This document shows, piece by piece, positions 24,838-33,414 of a stretch of 64,000 bases of DNA. The stretch covers positions 647,695 through 711,694 of the forward strand of contig NZ_HG529490.1 in assembly GCF_000308275.2 (NCBI RefSeq), written 5' to 3'. The notes under the pieces were generated by a model. That model saw only the letters and a list, made by a program, of their open reading frames with translations, did not search any database and was not told the origin of the DNA. Source of the stretch: Levyella massiliensis (lineage in GTDB: Bacteria > Bacillota > Clostridia > Tissierellales > Peptoniphilaceae). Positions within the stretch are counted from its first letter, which is position 1. Every line of letters begins with the position of its first letter. A program made the translations under genes and the position numbers.

Positions 24838-24880
24838 GAAGGGGCAGCCCCAAAAGTTTACCTCTTGGGGCTGCCCCTTC
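24838..24880 (-). terminator. Strong terminator of the ABC-2 operon
   Basis: A 16-bp perfect stem (24838-24853 with 24865-24880, GAAGGGGCAGCCCCAA type). The minus-strand side is followed by TTCTGTTCC; the plus side by CACTTTTGC, so it may work in both directions. Confidence 0.75.
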
Positions 24881-24907
24881 CACTTTTGCGTCGTCACCTT
24901 TTCCTTC

Positions 24908-25612
24908 TCACGGCGCAATTTTCTCCAGTTCTTCCGGGAAAATACTCAAATACTTTTCTTCCGCCGTCAGTTTTTCATCAAAGGTGCTTTCGACAATTTG
25001 CCCATCCTTCAGAAAAAGGATATTGCCCGTCATTTGATCAATCTCACTTAAGGTGTGAGAAGAAATAAGAACAACGGAGCCCTCCGCCGCTAAGGATTTA
25101 AGCAAACGGCGAACCAAAATGACCGATGTCGGATCCAGACCATTTAACGGCTCGTCCAAAATCAAAAGCTTCGGCTTGTTGAGTAGTGCCATTGCGATAA
25201 GGAGATGCTGCTTCATGCCCAAGGAATATGTGCCGACTTTTTTCTTCACATAGGTTTGGATATTCATTTTGGCAATAACTTCATCCACTCTGGATTTCGG
25301 CAGTTTCTGGGCGATGCGAATAAAATCCAAATGGTCCAGACCCGTCAGGTATTCGTAAAGCACCCGGTTATCCTTTAAAAAAGAGGCTTCTAAGAATATA
25401 GAGGGATCGGTGTTTTTCTTCCCCAACACTTCAATCGTGCCGGCGGTGGGCTTTAACAGATTAGAAATGATATTGAAGAGGGTGGACTTCCCTGCCCCGT
25501 TCGGCCCGACAAGAGCCACAATACCGGGCTTATCCAAAAGAAGGTTGACGCCCTTTAATACTTCATGACGTCCATAATTTTTCGTCACGTTTTCGATTTT
25601 TAAAATGGACAT
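24908..25612 (-). CDS. ABC-2 type transporter ATP-binding protein
   Basis: 234 residues. Walker A GPNGAGKST, signature YSLGMKQHLLIA, Walker B LLILDEPLNGLDP, H-loop ISSHTLSEIDQM: the DrrA/CcmA-like family that drives ABC-2 permeases (lipid, bacteriocin or drug transport). ATG 25612 follows GGAGGGAATT. It is 9 nt after the large permease gene and ends before a strong terminator. Substrate unknown; the family is often involved in resistance to membrane-active peptides. Confidence 0.93.
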   Translation of the reverse strand: MSILKIENVTKNYGRHEVLKGVNLLLDKPGIVALVGPNGAGKSTLFNIISNLLKPTAGTIEVLGKKNTDPSIFLEASFLKDNRVLYEYLTGLDHLDFIRIAQKLPKSRVDEVIAKMNIQTYVKKKVGTYSLGMKQHLLIAMALLNKPKLLILDEPLNGLDPTSVILVRRLLKSLAAEGSVVLISSHTLSEIDQMTGNILFLKDGQIVESTFDEKLTAEEKYLSIFPEELEKIAP

Positions 25613-25621
25613 AATTCCCTC

Positions 25622-28138
25622 CTATTTCACTTTCAAACGATTCACGAAGCTGCATGACAAGAGTATCCAAAGAAGCGACCAGCCGAAAAGAACGGCCAGG
25701 GCGATCGGATAGGAAAACAGATTCGTATGCGCAATAATGGCGATGGATTGGTCCGCAACGACATTGGATTTCAAGTAGATAAAGGGATTCAGGCTTTTGA
25801 GCGGACCGAAAGCTTCTGTGAACAATAGGCCAATCACCGTAAGTAAGCCAAAGGCGCCCAGAAGCTTTGCTTTATTGTCAATAACAAGCGATAACGCCAT
25901 CTGCAAAGAAACGATAAACGTAATACTGCCGATCATCGCTATAAACCAGCGTACGTAGTAATGCCACATAGGAATGGTTTTCGTTGCCATCTCTTGATAA
26001 ACCGTCACGGGAAAGTTATAGTCGCCAATGCCGCCGGACACAAGGCCGATGAGCGTGACAAATATAAAGCCAATCAGTAAAATGGCAACGCCAAGTCCCC
26101 ATTGTGCAAAAAGTTTCATCAACGTATACCGTCTGCGCGAGAGTCCGTTGGTGAAAAGAAAAGCGCATTGCGATCCGTGTTCCCGGTCATTGGCGTAACC
26201 GATGCCTGCAATCAGGAGCACAAGAGCGTCGATCCAAAGCGTCAGTTGATGACTGCGAATCAATCGAAACGGTAAGTAACTTGCACTATGCGAGGCATAG
26301 CCGGCATTTTCGGAATTCTTTTCGATAAAGGAGGGATCCTTATGTGTCTCTAAGGCAGAAACATGCGGTGCAAAGGAAAACATCGGCGGACAATTCTGAT
26401 CCGATGCTTTTTGCAGCAATTGTTGTTTCATCGCCGTCGTAAAATCACTGGGAAAATCATTGGCTAAGCCGGGCACATATTCGATGTTGCCCTCAATCTG
26501 TTGCGTCCGTGCCGCAAGAGCGTAGAATTCTTTACCGTCTTTATTTTTGTAGGCAGTGATCATGGACTGATAAAAGCCCAGCCGGTCTCTGGCGTTTTCA
26601 AGTTCGACCACGTAATTATCCCGGTCCCGCTTCACCTCTTCTTTGTCCTCTTCGGACCATTTGGACGAATCCATGGCTGCAATGTGGGCATCAAAGTCAT
26701 CTAACGCTTGTTGCTGCTCCTTTATTCTGTCTTGATAGTCTGCCAATCGACTATTGTGTTCCCCCAAATTTTCGAGTTCGGTGTAATGATCGATTCTTGA
26801 CAAAATGAAAAAATTGGAGACGATCAAAATCACAAAAGCCAACACATAAATGAGGGCCCCTTGCGACAACAGACTTTTCTTTTGTTCAAAAGCAGGCAGT
26901 GAAGAAATACGCCACGTATGCCGCGAAAAACGCGAGGCGCTAACCTGCTCCTTAGGAAAGCAGCTCAAAAGGAAGAAAACCAGAGCCATCAAAACGTACA
27001 GACCGTATTTGTACCACGGAAAAGCGAGGACTTGTTTTAGTGTGGTAACGCCTGCTGCATCCGTCTGGAGGGCAAAATACCCTAAGAGCACATTAAAGGA
27101 CTGTACCCCGTAAATCGGGTTAGCAATGTGTCTAAACCATGTTGTGTTTTTGGTGAACACATAAAGAATGGCAAAAGAAGCTAAGCTCACAGCCAATGCC
27201 TGTTCGCCGGATAGGCGTGTACTTAAGAACAAAGCAAACAGAGCAACCATGAAAGCGGTGACAAAAAAGACGCCCATGACTTGGAGAAGCAGAAGCCATC
27301 CGCGAATGACGGTGTATGCCTTTTCACCGGTGATAAAGCGATACATATCTTGAAAGCCGGTAAAGGGCATACCGCGGAGGGTACTGATTGCAACAAAAAA
27401 CAGAAATGCCGCTATCGTGTATAGTAAAACGCCGAACGCAATCACAACCGCCTTAGCGCTTAGAATATGGCGTCGCGAATACGCTTGGGTATGCAAAAGC
27501 GATAAGGTTCCCTGCTCTCGTTCTCTGGAGTAAAAGGTGGAGAATAATACAAGGAAAAACAAGAGTTGCCAAACTCCAAAGATATTTTCCTGCTGAAACA
27601 AAAACGCTTGTACCAAATTGTCCCCGCCCGGATGCGTGGGGTAATAGGGATCTTGAAGACCCTCGGAAACGATTTTTTGATTTTTATAGTTTTCCCATCG
27701 CCCGATCTCCGCCAGTCTTTCGCTCTCCTCGGTCTTCAACTTGGGGTTCTTTGTCGTCATAGCATCATATAGCTTCAAATCCCCCGTGAATTCGTCCAAG
27801 GTATATTGAACCAGGCGATGATACTGTTCGAGATATGTCGGATCCGATAATGGCATATCTTTTAATGCCATTTCTAACATTACCGATTCCTGAGACGTCG
27901 GATTCAACTGAATTGCTTTTTCATACGCCGTTTTCTGTTCTTCGGTCACTTCGCTAGAATTCATTGCCAAAAACATGGGATAAGGAGCAAATTCATCTTC
28001 CACCACGCGAAATTGAAATTTCGAAACATTGTCTTGTTTTTGCATCAGGATGCCGAAAGCGGCGGATAGGAGCGCAAAAAAGAGTATTATGAAAACGTTT
28101 TTCTTCTTGATGAACTTTTTACACTCAAAAAACACCAT
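25622..28138 (-). CDS. Double-length ABC-2 permease
   Basis: 838 residues, about twice a normal ABC-2 permease. Two homologous halves each have an N-terminal helix, a large extracytoplasmic loop (about 35-190 and 440-640), a cytosolic motif (SREREQGTLSLLHTQAYSRR in the first, NDREHGSQCAFLFTNGLSRR in the second) and then five or so helices. The second loop has a coiled-coil stretch (LADYQDRIKEQQQALDDFDA). The layout implies a fused permease dimer served by the downstream ATPase. ATG 28138 has GGAGG upstream (TGGAGGAGGCCCGTT). Substrate unknown. A 20-codon ORF lies 75 nt upstream on the same strand. Confidence 0.88.
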   Translation of the reverse strand: MVFFECKKFIKKKNVFIILFFALLSAAFGILMQKQDNVSKFQFRVVEDEFAPYPMFLAMNSSEVTEEQKTAYEKAIQLNPTSQESVMLEMALKDMPLSDPTYLEQYHRLVQYTLDEFTGDLKLYDAMTTKNPKLKTEESERLAEIGRWENYKNQKIVSEGLQDPYYPTHPGGDNLVQAFLFQQENIFGVWQLLFFLVLFSTFYSREREQGTLSLLHTQAYSRRHILSAKAVVIAFGVLLYTIAAFLFFVAISTLRGMPFTGFQDMYRFITGEKAYTVIRGWLLLLQVMGVFFVTAFMVALFALFLSTRLSGEQALAVSLASFAILYVFTKNTTWFRHIANPIYGVQSFNVLLGYFALQTDAAGVTTLKQVLAFPWYKYGLYVLMALVFFLLSCFPKEQVSASRFSRHTWRISSLPAFEQKKSLLSQGALIYVLAFVILIVSNFFILSRIDHYTELENLGEHNSRLADYQDRIKEQQQALDDFDAHIAAMDSSKWSEEDKEEVKRDRDNYVVELENARDRLGFYQSMITAYKNKDGKEFYALAARTQQIEGNIEYVPGLANDFPSDFTTAMKQQLLQKASDQNCPPMFSFAPHVSALETHKDPSFIEKNSENAGYASHSASYLPFRLIRSHQLTLWIDALVLLIAGIGYANDREHGSQCAFLFTNGLSRRRYTLMKLFAQWGLGVAILLIGFIFVTLIGLVSGGIGDYNFPVTVYQEMATKTIPMWHYYVRWFIAMIGSITFIVSLQMALSLVIDNKAKLLGAFGLLTVIGLLFTEAFGPLKSLNPFIYLKSNVVADQSIAIIAHTNLFSYPIALAVLFGWSLLWILLSCSFVNRLKVK

Positions 28139-28213
28139 AACGGGCCTCCTCCATCGTTACCGTGCGATACGCAAAAGGTTGAATTGCTTTTCCATCATAC
28201 ATTGAGTGTTTAG

Positions 28214-28276
28214 CTATTCAGCGGTCAGCAATAGGGTGAACAACAAAAAAAGCTTTTTGACACGACGTGCTTTCAT
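28214..28276 (-). CDS. 20-residue basic-hydrophobic peptide, small ORF
   Basis: ATG 28276 preceded by AAAGGAGGTAACA, an excellent ribosome site, opens 20 codons ending in TAG at 28214. The peptide is MKARRVKKLF followed by LLFTLLLTAE: a basic start and a hydrophobic stretch, like a tiny membrane peptide or a signal sequence without cargo. It is co-directional with the ABC-2 genes 75 nt downstream. It may be a leader peptide, a small membrane protein, or a relic of a longer gene. Not recognised as any known family. A TATATT -10-like box lies upstream near 28318-28323. Confidence 0.5.
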   Translation of the reverse strand: MKARRVKKLFLLFTLLLTAE

Positions 28277-28402
28277 TGTTACCTCCTTTTAAAGGATTAA
28301 AAGCAATTCGACTTAAAGCTAATATACCCCGTTTACACTTCTAATGCTATAAAATAGCGAAAAATCGATTTCAGAAAAGAATTTCACTTAATTTAGAAAA
28401 CG

Positions 28403-29221
28403 TTACGGACGTGAGACGCTACGATTTCGAATACGTTGCATCTGTTGTACCAAAAGAGACAGAAGAAAAATGCCGATCCCAATAAGGACAATGGCCCCAC
28501 CCGGTTTTAAGCCCATATAAAAGGATACCGTAAGTCCGGAAAGGACGGAAAGCGCACCACAAAGCATCGCAAAAAGTACCGCACGGCGATAGCTTTTCGC
28601 AAAAAGCATGGCTGTTGCCACCGGAAGAATCATCAGAGAGGACACCATGAGCGCCCCGATCGTACGCGCTGCCATCGCTATGGTGATAGCCAATAGGACG
28701 GTAAAAAGCGTATCCAACAAGCGCATCGGAAGGCCCGTCAGCCGCGCCCCGTTCGGATCAACGCTGATGTAGAGTAAAGGATAGTAAAGCGTAAAAAACA
28801 GCACCAGCACCGCGACACCGATCGCCAGGCTTAAGAACATTTCCTCCGGACGAATCGTTACGATGGAGCCGAAAAGATAGGTTTCAAACTTCATGGCAGT
28901 CGGTACGACATCGGATAAGATCGAAGCCAGCCCGACGCCGACGGACATCACCATGGCTGTTGCTAAGTCACCGCTTTTGGGAAAGCGACGACGCACGAGT
29001 TCAATGGAAAATGCGCCGAGTATTGTCATGATTACCGATCCGACCAGCGGAGAAAAACCAAAAAGGAGTCCGAAACCGATACCGGCAAGCGACGAATGGG
29101 ACAACGCATCGCCAATGGTGGAGGTGCGACGATTCACGACAACGACGCCCATTAACGGAATAATAAGACCCAAAAGAATGCCTACTAAAAAGGCGCGTTG
29201 CATGAAAGCATATTTCAGCAT
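28403..29221 (-). CDS. znuB: Zinc/manganese ABC permease ZnuB-like
   Basis: 272 residues, about eight helices, ABC-3 family. Landmarks: GVVVVNRRTSTIGDALSHSSLAGIGFG near the start and ARTIGALMVSSLMILPVATAMLFA. Forms the membrane channel for divalent metal delivered by the ZnuA-like lipoprotein. It overlaps the ATPase end by 7 nt. Metal identity (Zn rather than Mn) is inferred from the His-rich loop in the binding protein. Confidence 0.92.
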   Translation of the reverse strand: MLKYAFMQRAFLVGILLGLIIPLMGVVVVNRRTSTIGDALSHSSLAGIGFGLLFGFSPLVGSVIMTILGAFSIELVRRRFPKSGDLATAMVMSVGVGLASILSDVVPTAMKFETYLFGSIVTIRPEEMFLSLAIGVAVLVLFFTLYYPLLYISVDPNGARLTGLPMRLLDTLFTVLLAITIAMAARTIGALMVSSLMILPVATAMLFAKSYRRAVLFAMLCGALSVLSGLTVSFYMGLKPGGAIVLIGIGIFLLSLLVQQMQRIRNRSVSRP

Positions 29222-29892
29222 ACCTTCACCTCCCTAACGCGATGCTCTTGCACACAGAAAAGGCGATTCCAGTGCCCTTCGCCGATATCTCGTTCATGGG
29301 TAACCACCAGAATCGTAATGCCGTGCACCTGATTCATATGATCGAGCGTTTTGACAAACTGTGCCTTGCTCTCTTCATCAATGCCCACGGTCGGTTCATC
29401 AAAAAGCAAAACATCCGGTGCATCTACAAGCGCTTTTGCAATAAGAACGCGCTGCTTCTGTCCCCCGGAAAGGGCATGAAAGTTGCGATCGGCCAATGCC
29501 TCGACCCCCAGATGTGCCAAAGAATCATCCACTTTTTGTTTTTCACTGCGATTCAAAAAAAAGCGAGGCACAATGGAGCGCGTGAGCCCGAGCGATACTA
29601 CCTCGCGGCAGCTGATCGGAAACGCCATGCCGGTCGTTGGATTCATCTGCGGCACATAGCCGATGCGGCGCATCGCTGGGCCACGCACCCCCTCTTGCCC
29701 GTAGAAAAAAAGTCTACCGGCCAGAGGTTTGCATTCTCCCGTGAGAAGACGAAGGAGGGTTGTTTTCCCTCCCCCGTTCTCGCCGACGATGCCGACAAAG
29801 TCCGCCGGACGCACACAAAACGTGGCATCCTCCAGTACAACATCCGCATCGTATTGAAATTGCACATGCTCCAGCCGATAGACTTCCTGCAT
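29215..29892 (-). CDS. znuC: Zinc/manganese ABC ATPase ZnuC-like
   Basis: 225 residues. Walker A GENGGGKTT, signature LSGGQKQRVLIAKAL, Walker B VLLFDEPTVGID, H-loop VVTHERD. The stretch IGYVPQMNPTTGMAFPISCREVV is typical of ZnuC/MntB-type ATPases. The start codon shares a base with the znuA stop (TAATG). It powers the ZnuB-like permease. Confidence 0.93.
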   Translation of the reverse strand: MQEVYRLEHVQFQYDADVVLEDATFCVRPADFVGIVGENGGGKTTLLRLLTGECKPLAGRLFFYGQEGVRGPAMRRIGYVPQMNPTTGMAFPISCREVVSLGLTRSIVPRFFLNRSEKQKVDDSLAHLGVEALADRNFHALSGGQKQRVLIAKALVDAPDVLLFDEPTVGIDEESKAQFVKTLDHMNQVHGITILVVTHERDIGEGHWNRLFCVQEHRVREVKVC

Positions 29893-30965
29893 TATTTTCC
29901 TCCGAACGATGCCACAATGGCATCCAGGTTTTTCATCATAAAGGTGAAGTAATTCTCACCCTTTTCACGATCTTCTTTGGATTCTGCTTCCAAGGTGTAG
30001 AGGGGGGCCGTCTTTGCTCCAATTTCTTTTGCAATCGCGTCCGCTTCTTTATCATCGCCATAGGCTTCGTAGAAGATGGTCTTAATTCCCTCTTTTTTGG
30101 CCAGATCTACAATTTGCGCCAACTTTTTCGCATCCGGCTGTCCTTCTGCGAGCATTCCTTCCAAACCAACCTGTTTTAACTGATATTCATCAAAGAGATA
30201 CCCAAAAGCCTCGTGCGGTACAATTACCGATCTGCCCGCAAAGGGTTTTAGCTTCTCCTCATAGGCCTTATTCAGTCTATCAAATTCTGCCTGTACTTTT
30301 TTATAGTTGGCATCATACGTTTCTTTGCCGGCCGGATCTGCCGCTACCATCGCCTTATATACGTTTTCAGCCTGCTTAGCTGCTGCTTTCGGGCTCAGCC
30401 AATAATGCGGATCGTAGATACCGTGATGATGGTGATGTTCATGTTCTTCGTGTTCGTCATGGGAGGCGTCGGCATCTTCATGCTCATGCTCATGCTCGTC
30501 TTCATGTTCTTCCACCTTGACAAGCTTCACCCCTTCTGACATATCCAACACTTTGACTTTATCCGTCAAGGAGGCTTTCACATCATCCAACCAGTTCTCC
30601 AATCCAGCACCGCTCACCAGAAACAGCTCGGAATCATTGATCTGCGTTAACAGCTGTGGCGATGGTTCCCAATGATGTTCATCGGCTTCGCCTTCAATGA
30701 GATCCGTCACTGCCACGCGGTCGCCGCCGATGGCTTTGGCAAAGTCATAGATCGGATCCGTTGCTGCCATAATGTGTAAAGAAGCTTCTTTTGTATTTTC
30801 TTTTGTCTCTGTCGATGAAGTCGCAACCGATTCTTCTTGTGAAGTCATTTGCGAAGTAGCGGGTTTCCCTTTTTGACCACATCCGGCAAAAAGAAGGGCC
30901 ATGCCCAGTGAAAGAGCTAAAATACGTCCTGCGGGGACAAGCCCCTTGTTTCTTTTTTGTTGCAT
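29892..30965 (-). CDS. znuA: Zinc-binding lipoprotein ZnuA/AdcA-like
   Basis: 357 residues. The signal peptide ends in lipobox LFAGC, Cys29 being the lipidation site. The cluster A-I fold shows the expected histidines: DEHHWEPSPQ, the acidic/His-rich loop near 152-182 (EHEDEHEHEHED...EEHEHHHHHG), HYWLSPKAAAKQAENVY, VPHEAFGYLFDEY and the late Asp/Glu region (FYEAYGDD). The His-rich loop favours zinc. It precedes znuC and znuB in an operon. GAGGAGAAACT lies before ATG 30965. A palindrome near its promoter may be the metal operator. Confidence 0.94.
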   Translation of the reverse strand: MQQKRNKGLVPAGRILALSLGMALLFAGCGQKGKPATSQMTSQEESVATSSTETKENTKEASLHIMAATDPIYDFAKAIGGDRVAVTDLIEGEADEHHWEPSPQLLTQINDSELFLVSGAGLENWLDDVKASLTDKVKVLDMSEGVKLVKVEEHEDEHEHEHEDADASHDEHEEHEHHHHHGIYDPHYWLSPKAAAKQAENVYKAMVAADPAGKETYDANYKKVQAEFDRLNKAYEEKLKPFAGRSVIVPHEAFGYLFDEYQLKQVGLEGMLAEGQPDAKKLAQIVDLAKKEGIKTIFYEAYGDDKEADAIAKEIGAKTAPLYTLEAESKEDREKGENYFTFMMKNLDAIVASFGGK

Positions 30966-31064
30966 AGTTTCTCCTCTGTTAATGTTACGATCGCATCAAA
31001 CGACCGTTTCTTGCGACCAAATGATTTCGAAAACAATAGTCGCCATGATTTTTCCCGTGCACAG

Positions 31065-31086
31065 GTTAAGGTTCATTAACAGTATA
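31065..31086 (-). promoter_or_regulatory. Candidate metal operator at the znu promoter
   Basis: GTTAA-N6-TTAAC (31065-31080) lies directly downstream of a minus-strand TATACT (31086-31081); the -35 is weak. Its geometry (five-base half sites, six-base spacer) matches the GTTAG-N6-CTAAC boxes of the heme operon. A Zur-, AdcR- or DtxR-like repressor is possible. Confidence 0.45.
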
Positions 31087-31145
31087 CAAAACGGTGCAAT
31101 ACCCATAAGGGGTAGGGGTCGGGTATTTTAGAGAAGACGCTCGTC

Positions 31146-31424
31146 TTATTGGCAAGTCGGTGCATCATCGGGACCGGTGGATAATCCCACTTCTTCCGGG
31201 TCCAGGGTTACCGTCCCATCCTCTCGAACAAAGCAAGGAATGCCGACCAGTCCCTTAAGGCGCACATCGATAAAGGCATCCTTATGATCGCGCAGCTGCA
31301 AAAATTCTTTTAACACCCGCACGTCCTCCCCGATATCTTTACGTAAAAATTTGTCATTGTGTTCCAGTTGAGCGGATAAAGACGCACAATCGCCACAACT
31401 TTTCATAACATAGACCGTAATCAT
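31146..31424 (-). CDS. Small glutaredoxin/thioredoxin-fold protein
   Basis: 92 residues. MITVYVMKSCGDCASLSAQL gives a CGDC redox motif (Cys10, Cys13) after a first beta strand. The later segment LKGLVGIPCFVREDGTVTL has the cis-Pro loop (GIP) of glutaredoxins, here with an extra Cys. ATG 31424 has AAAGGAGAAGCA; the longer frame upstream is antisense-free but crosses the thrS terminator. It stands alone between the thrS terminator and the znu promoter. Substrate unknown; a thiol-disulfide or metal-related role is possible. Confidence 0.8.
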   Translation of the reverse strand: MITVYVMKSCGDCASLSAQLEHNDKFLRKDIGEDVRVLKEFLQLRDHKDAFIDVRLKGLVGIPCFVREDGTVTLDPEEVGLSTGPDDAPTCQ

Positions 31425-31439
31425 TGCTTCTCCTTTAAA

Positions 31440-31470
31440 CGAAAGAAGGCGACCCGACGGGCCGCCTTCC
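31440..31470 (-). terminator. Terminator after thrS
   Basis: 11-bp stem (31445-31455 with 31459-31469, one wobble pair) and TTTCGTTT on the minus strand. It lies between thrS and the glutaredoxin-like gene. Confidence 0.65.
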
Positions 31471-31506
31471 CTAATATCAAACTGTGCCATGCAAGCGGCG
31501 CCATCT

Positions 31507-33414
31507 TTATGCGCGCGTTGCAATCTGCTCCGTAATCCAGTTCTTGAAGTCTTCCCAAGCGTAACTCTTGGCTTCTTTTTCGCCATGGATGCGGACGCTG
31601 ACGGTATGCTCGGACATTTCGTTGTCGCCAACCACGATTTGCAGGAAGGATTTTTTAATCTGGGCATCACGAATCTTTTTGCCCAGTGTTTCTTCGCGCA
31701 GATCCACGTCGACATGAACACCGAGATCTTCGAGTTCCCTTGCCATCTGTTGCGCATATTCACCATGAGCCGCATTGTTCACCGGTATGAGTTCGACCTG
31801 TACCGGGGCCAACCACAGGGGGAAGTTGCCCGCAAACTGTTCGATAAGAATACCGATGAAGCGCTCAATGGATCCGTAAATCACGCGGTGAATCAGAACC
31901 GGCTGGTGCTTTTCGCCATCCTTACCGATGTATTCCGCACCGAATCGCTGCGGCAGCTGGAAGTCCAGCTGAATGGTCGCGCATTGCCAGGTACGACCCA
32001 GCACGTCTTCAATCTTAAAGTCAATCTTCGGGCCATAGAAGGCGCCGTCGCCTTCGTTGATTTCATAGGGCTTGCCCAAGGAATCCAAGGCATTCTTAAG
32101 ACCGGCGGTAGCTACTTCCCAATCCTCATCCGAGCCCATGGAATCCTCCGGGCGCGTCGAGATTTCCATCGAATACGTAAAGCCCAATTTCGAATAGACA
32201 CGGTCGATCAATGCCACAATTTTACGAATCTCGTCCTCGATCATTTCCGGCGTTAAGAAAATATGCGCATCGTCTTGCGTAAAGTTGCGCACACGGAAAA
32301 GGCCGTGAAGAGCACCTGAAAGCTCATGGCGATGGACATTGCCAAGTTCCGCCAAACGCAGCGGCAGATCACGATAGGAATGCGGCTTCGAATTGTACAC
32401 GAGCATAGCGCCCGGGCAGTTCATCGGTTTAATCGCATAATCTTCCCCATCGATCTTCGTGGTATACATGTTTTCACGATAGTGATCCCAGTGACCCGAG
32501 GTTTCCCACAGCTGGCGATTCAAAATCGTCGGTGTAGAGATTTCCAGATACCCTGCCTCTTTGTGCAATTCACGCCAGTAATCCAGCAAGGCATTCTTCA
32601 GGCGCATGCCGTTAGGCAGGAAGAACGGGAAACCGGGTCCTTCTTCCATGAGGGCAAAGAGCTCCATGTCCTTACCGATCTTACGGTGATCACGTTTTTT
32701 AGCCTCTTCAATGCGTGCCAGATAGTCATCCAGCATGGATTGCTTTGGAAAACTGGTACCGTAAATGCGGGTGAGCATCTTATTATGCTCATCGCCACGC
32801 CAATACGCGCCGGCAAGGCTGGTCAGCTTAATCGCCTTAATGCCGTGGAAATTCATCAGATGCGGGCCGGCACAGAGGTCTACCCAATCGCCCTGCTGAT
32901 AAAAGCTAATGACCGCATCCTCGGGCAGATCTTCGATCAGCTCCACTTTGTACGGTTCCTGTTTTTCCTTGAAGAAAGCAATAGCGTCTTCACGCGATTT
33001 CGTAAAGCGCGTGATGTCCGGATTTTCCTTCACGATTTTTTTCATTTCCGCTTCGATTTTCGGCAGATCTTCATCGGTAAGCACTGTATCGCCAAAATCG
33101 ATATCGTAGTAGAATCCTTCTTTAATAGCGGGTCCGATGGCTAAACGTGCCTCGGGGTAAAGGCGCTGCACGGCTTGTGCCATCAAATGCGAAGTGGAAT
33201 GACGGAAGGCCAGACGGCCATATTCGTCATCAAAGGTGCAAATGGCTATTTTATCGCCGTTGTGCAAAACGGTGCGCAGATCCGCACCCTCTCCGTTAAT
33301 CTCTGCTGCCAGCGCATTGCGGGCCAAGCCCTGGCTGATGGCCTTGGCGGCATCTAATGCGTTTGCACCCTCCTGTAATTCCAGGGCGCTGCCGTCCTTC
33401 GTGTAAACTTTCAT
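31507..33414 (-). CDS. thrS: Threonine-tRNA ligase
   Basis: 635 residues, normal length. TGS domain 1-60 (MKVYTKDGSALELQEGANAL), editing domain with HSTSHLMAQAVQRLYP (Zn/H-x-x-x-H), class II core with NCPGAMLVYNSKPHSYRDLP, RHELSGALHGLFRVRNFTQDDAHIF (motif 2) and HRVIYGSIERFIGILIEQ (motif 3), anticodon domain at the end (PVNNAAHGEYAQQMARELE). ATG 33414 overlaps the hisS stop as ATGA. No T-box is seen; it is probably transcribed with glnN-hisS. Confidence 0.97.
   Translation of the reverse strand: MKVYTKDGSALELQEGANALDAAKAISQGLARNALAAEINGEGADLRTVLHNGDKIAICTFDDEYGRLAFRHSTSHLMAQAVQRLYPEARLAIGPAIKEGFYYDIDFGDTVLTDEDLPKIEAEMKKIVKENPDITRFTKSREDAIAFFKEKQEPYKVELIEDLPEDAVISFYQQGDWVDLCAGPHLMNFHGIKAIKLTSLAGAYWRGDEHNKMLTRIYGTSFPKQSMLDDYLARIEEAKKRDHRKIGKDMELFALMEEGPGFPFFLPNGMRLKNALLDYWRELHKEAGYLEISTPTILNRQLWETSGHWDHYRENMYTTKIDGEDYAIKPMNCPGAMLVYNSKPHSYRDLPLRLAELGNVHRHELSGALHGLFRVRNFTQDDAHIFLTPEMIEDEIRKIVALIDRVYSKLGFTYSMEISTRPEDSMGSDEDWEVATAGLKNALDSLGKPYEINEGDGAFYGPKIDFKIEDVLGRTWQCATIQLDFQLPQRFGAEYIGKDGEKHQPVLIHRVIYGSIERFIGILIEQFAGNFPLWLAPVQVELIPVNNAAHGEYAQQMARELEDLGVHVDVDLREETLGKKIRDAQIKKSFLQIVVGDNEMSEHTVSVRIHGEKEAKSYAWEDFKNWITEQIATRA

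Noticed and set aside
31085-31135. Second CsoR-like site (AATACCC...GGGTATT) upstream of znuA
   Set aside because: Arms are separated by 16 bases and the C/G runs are interrupted, unlike the compact box at 61505-61521.
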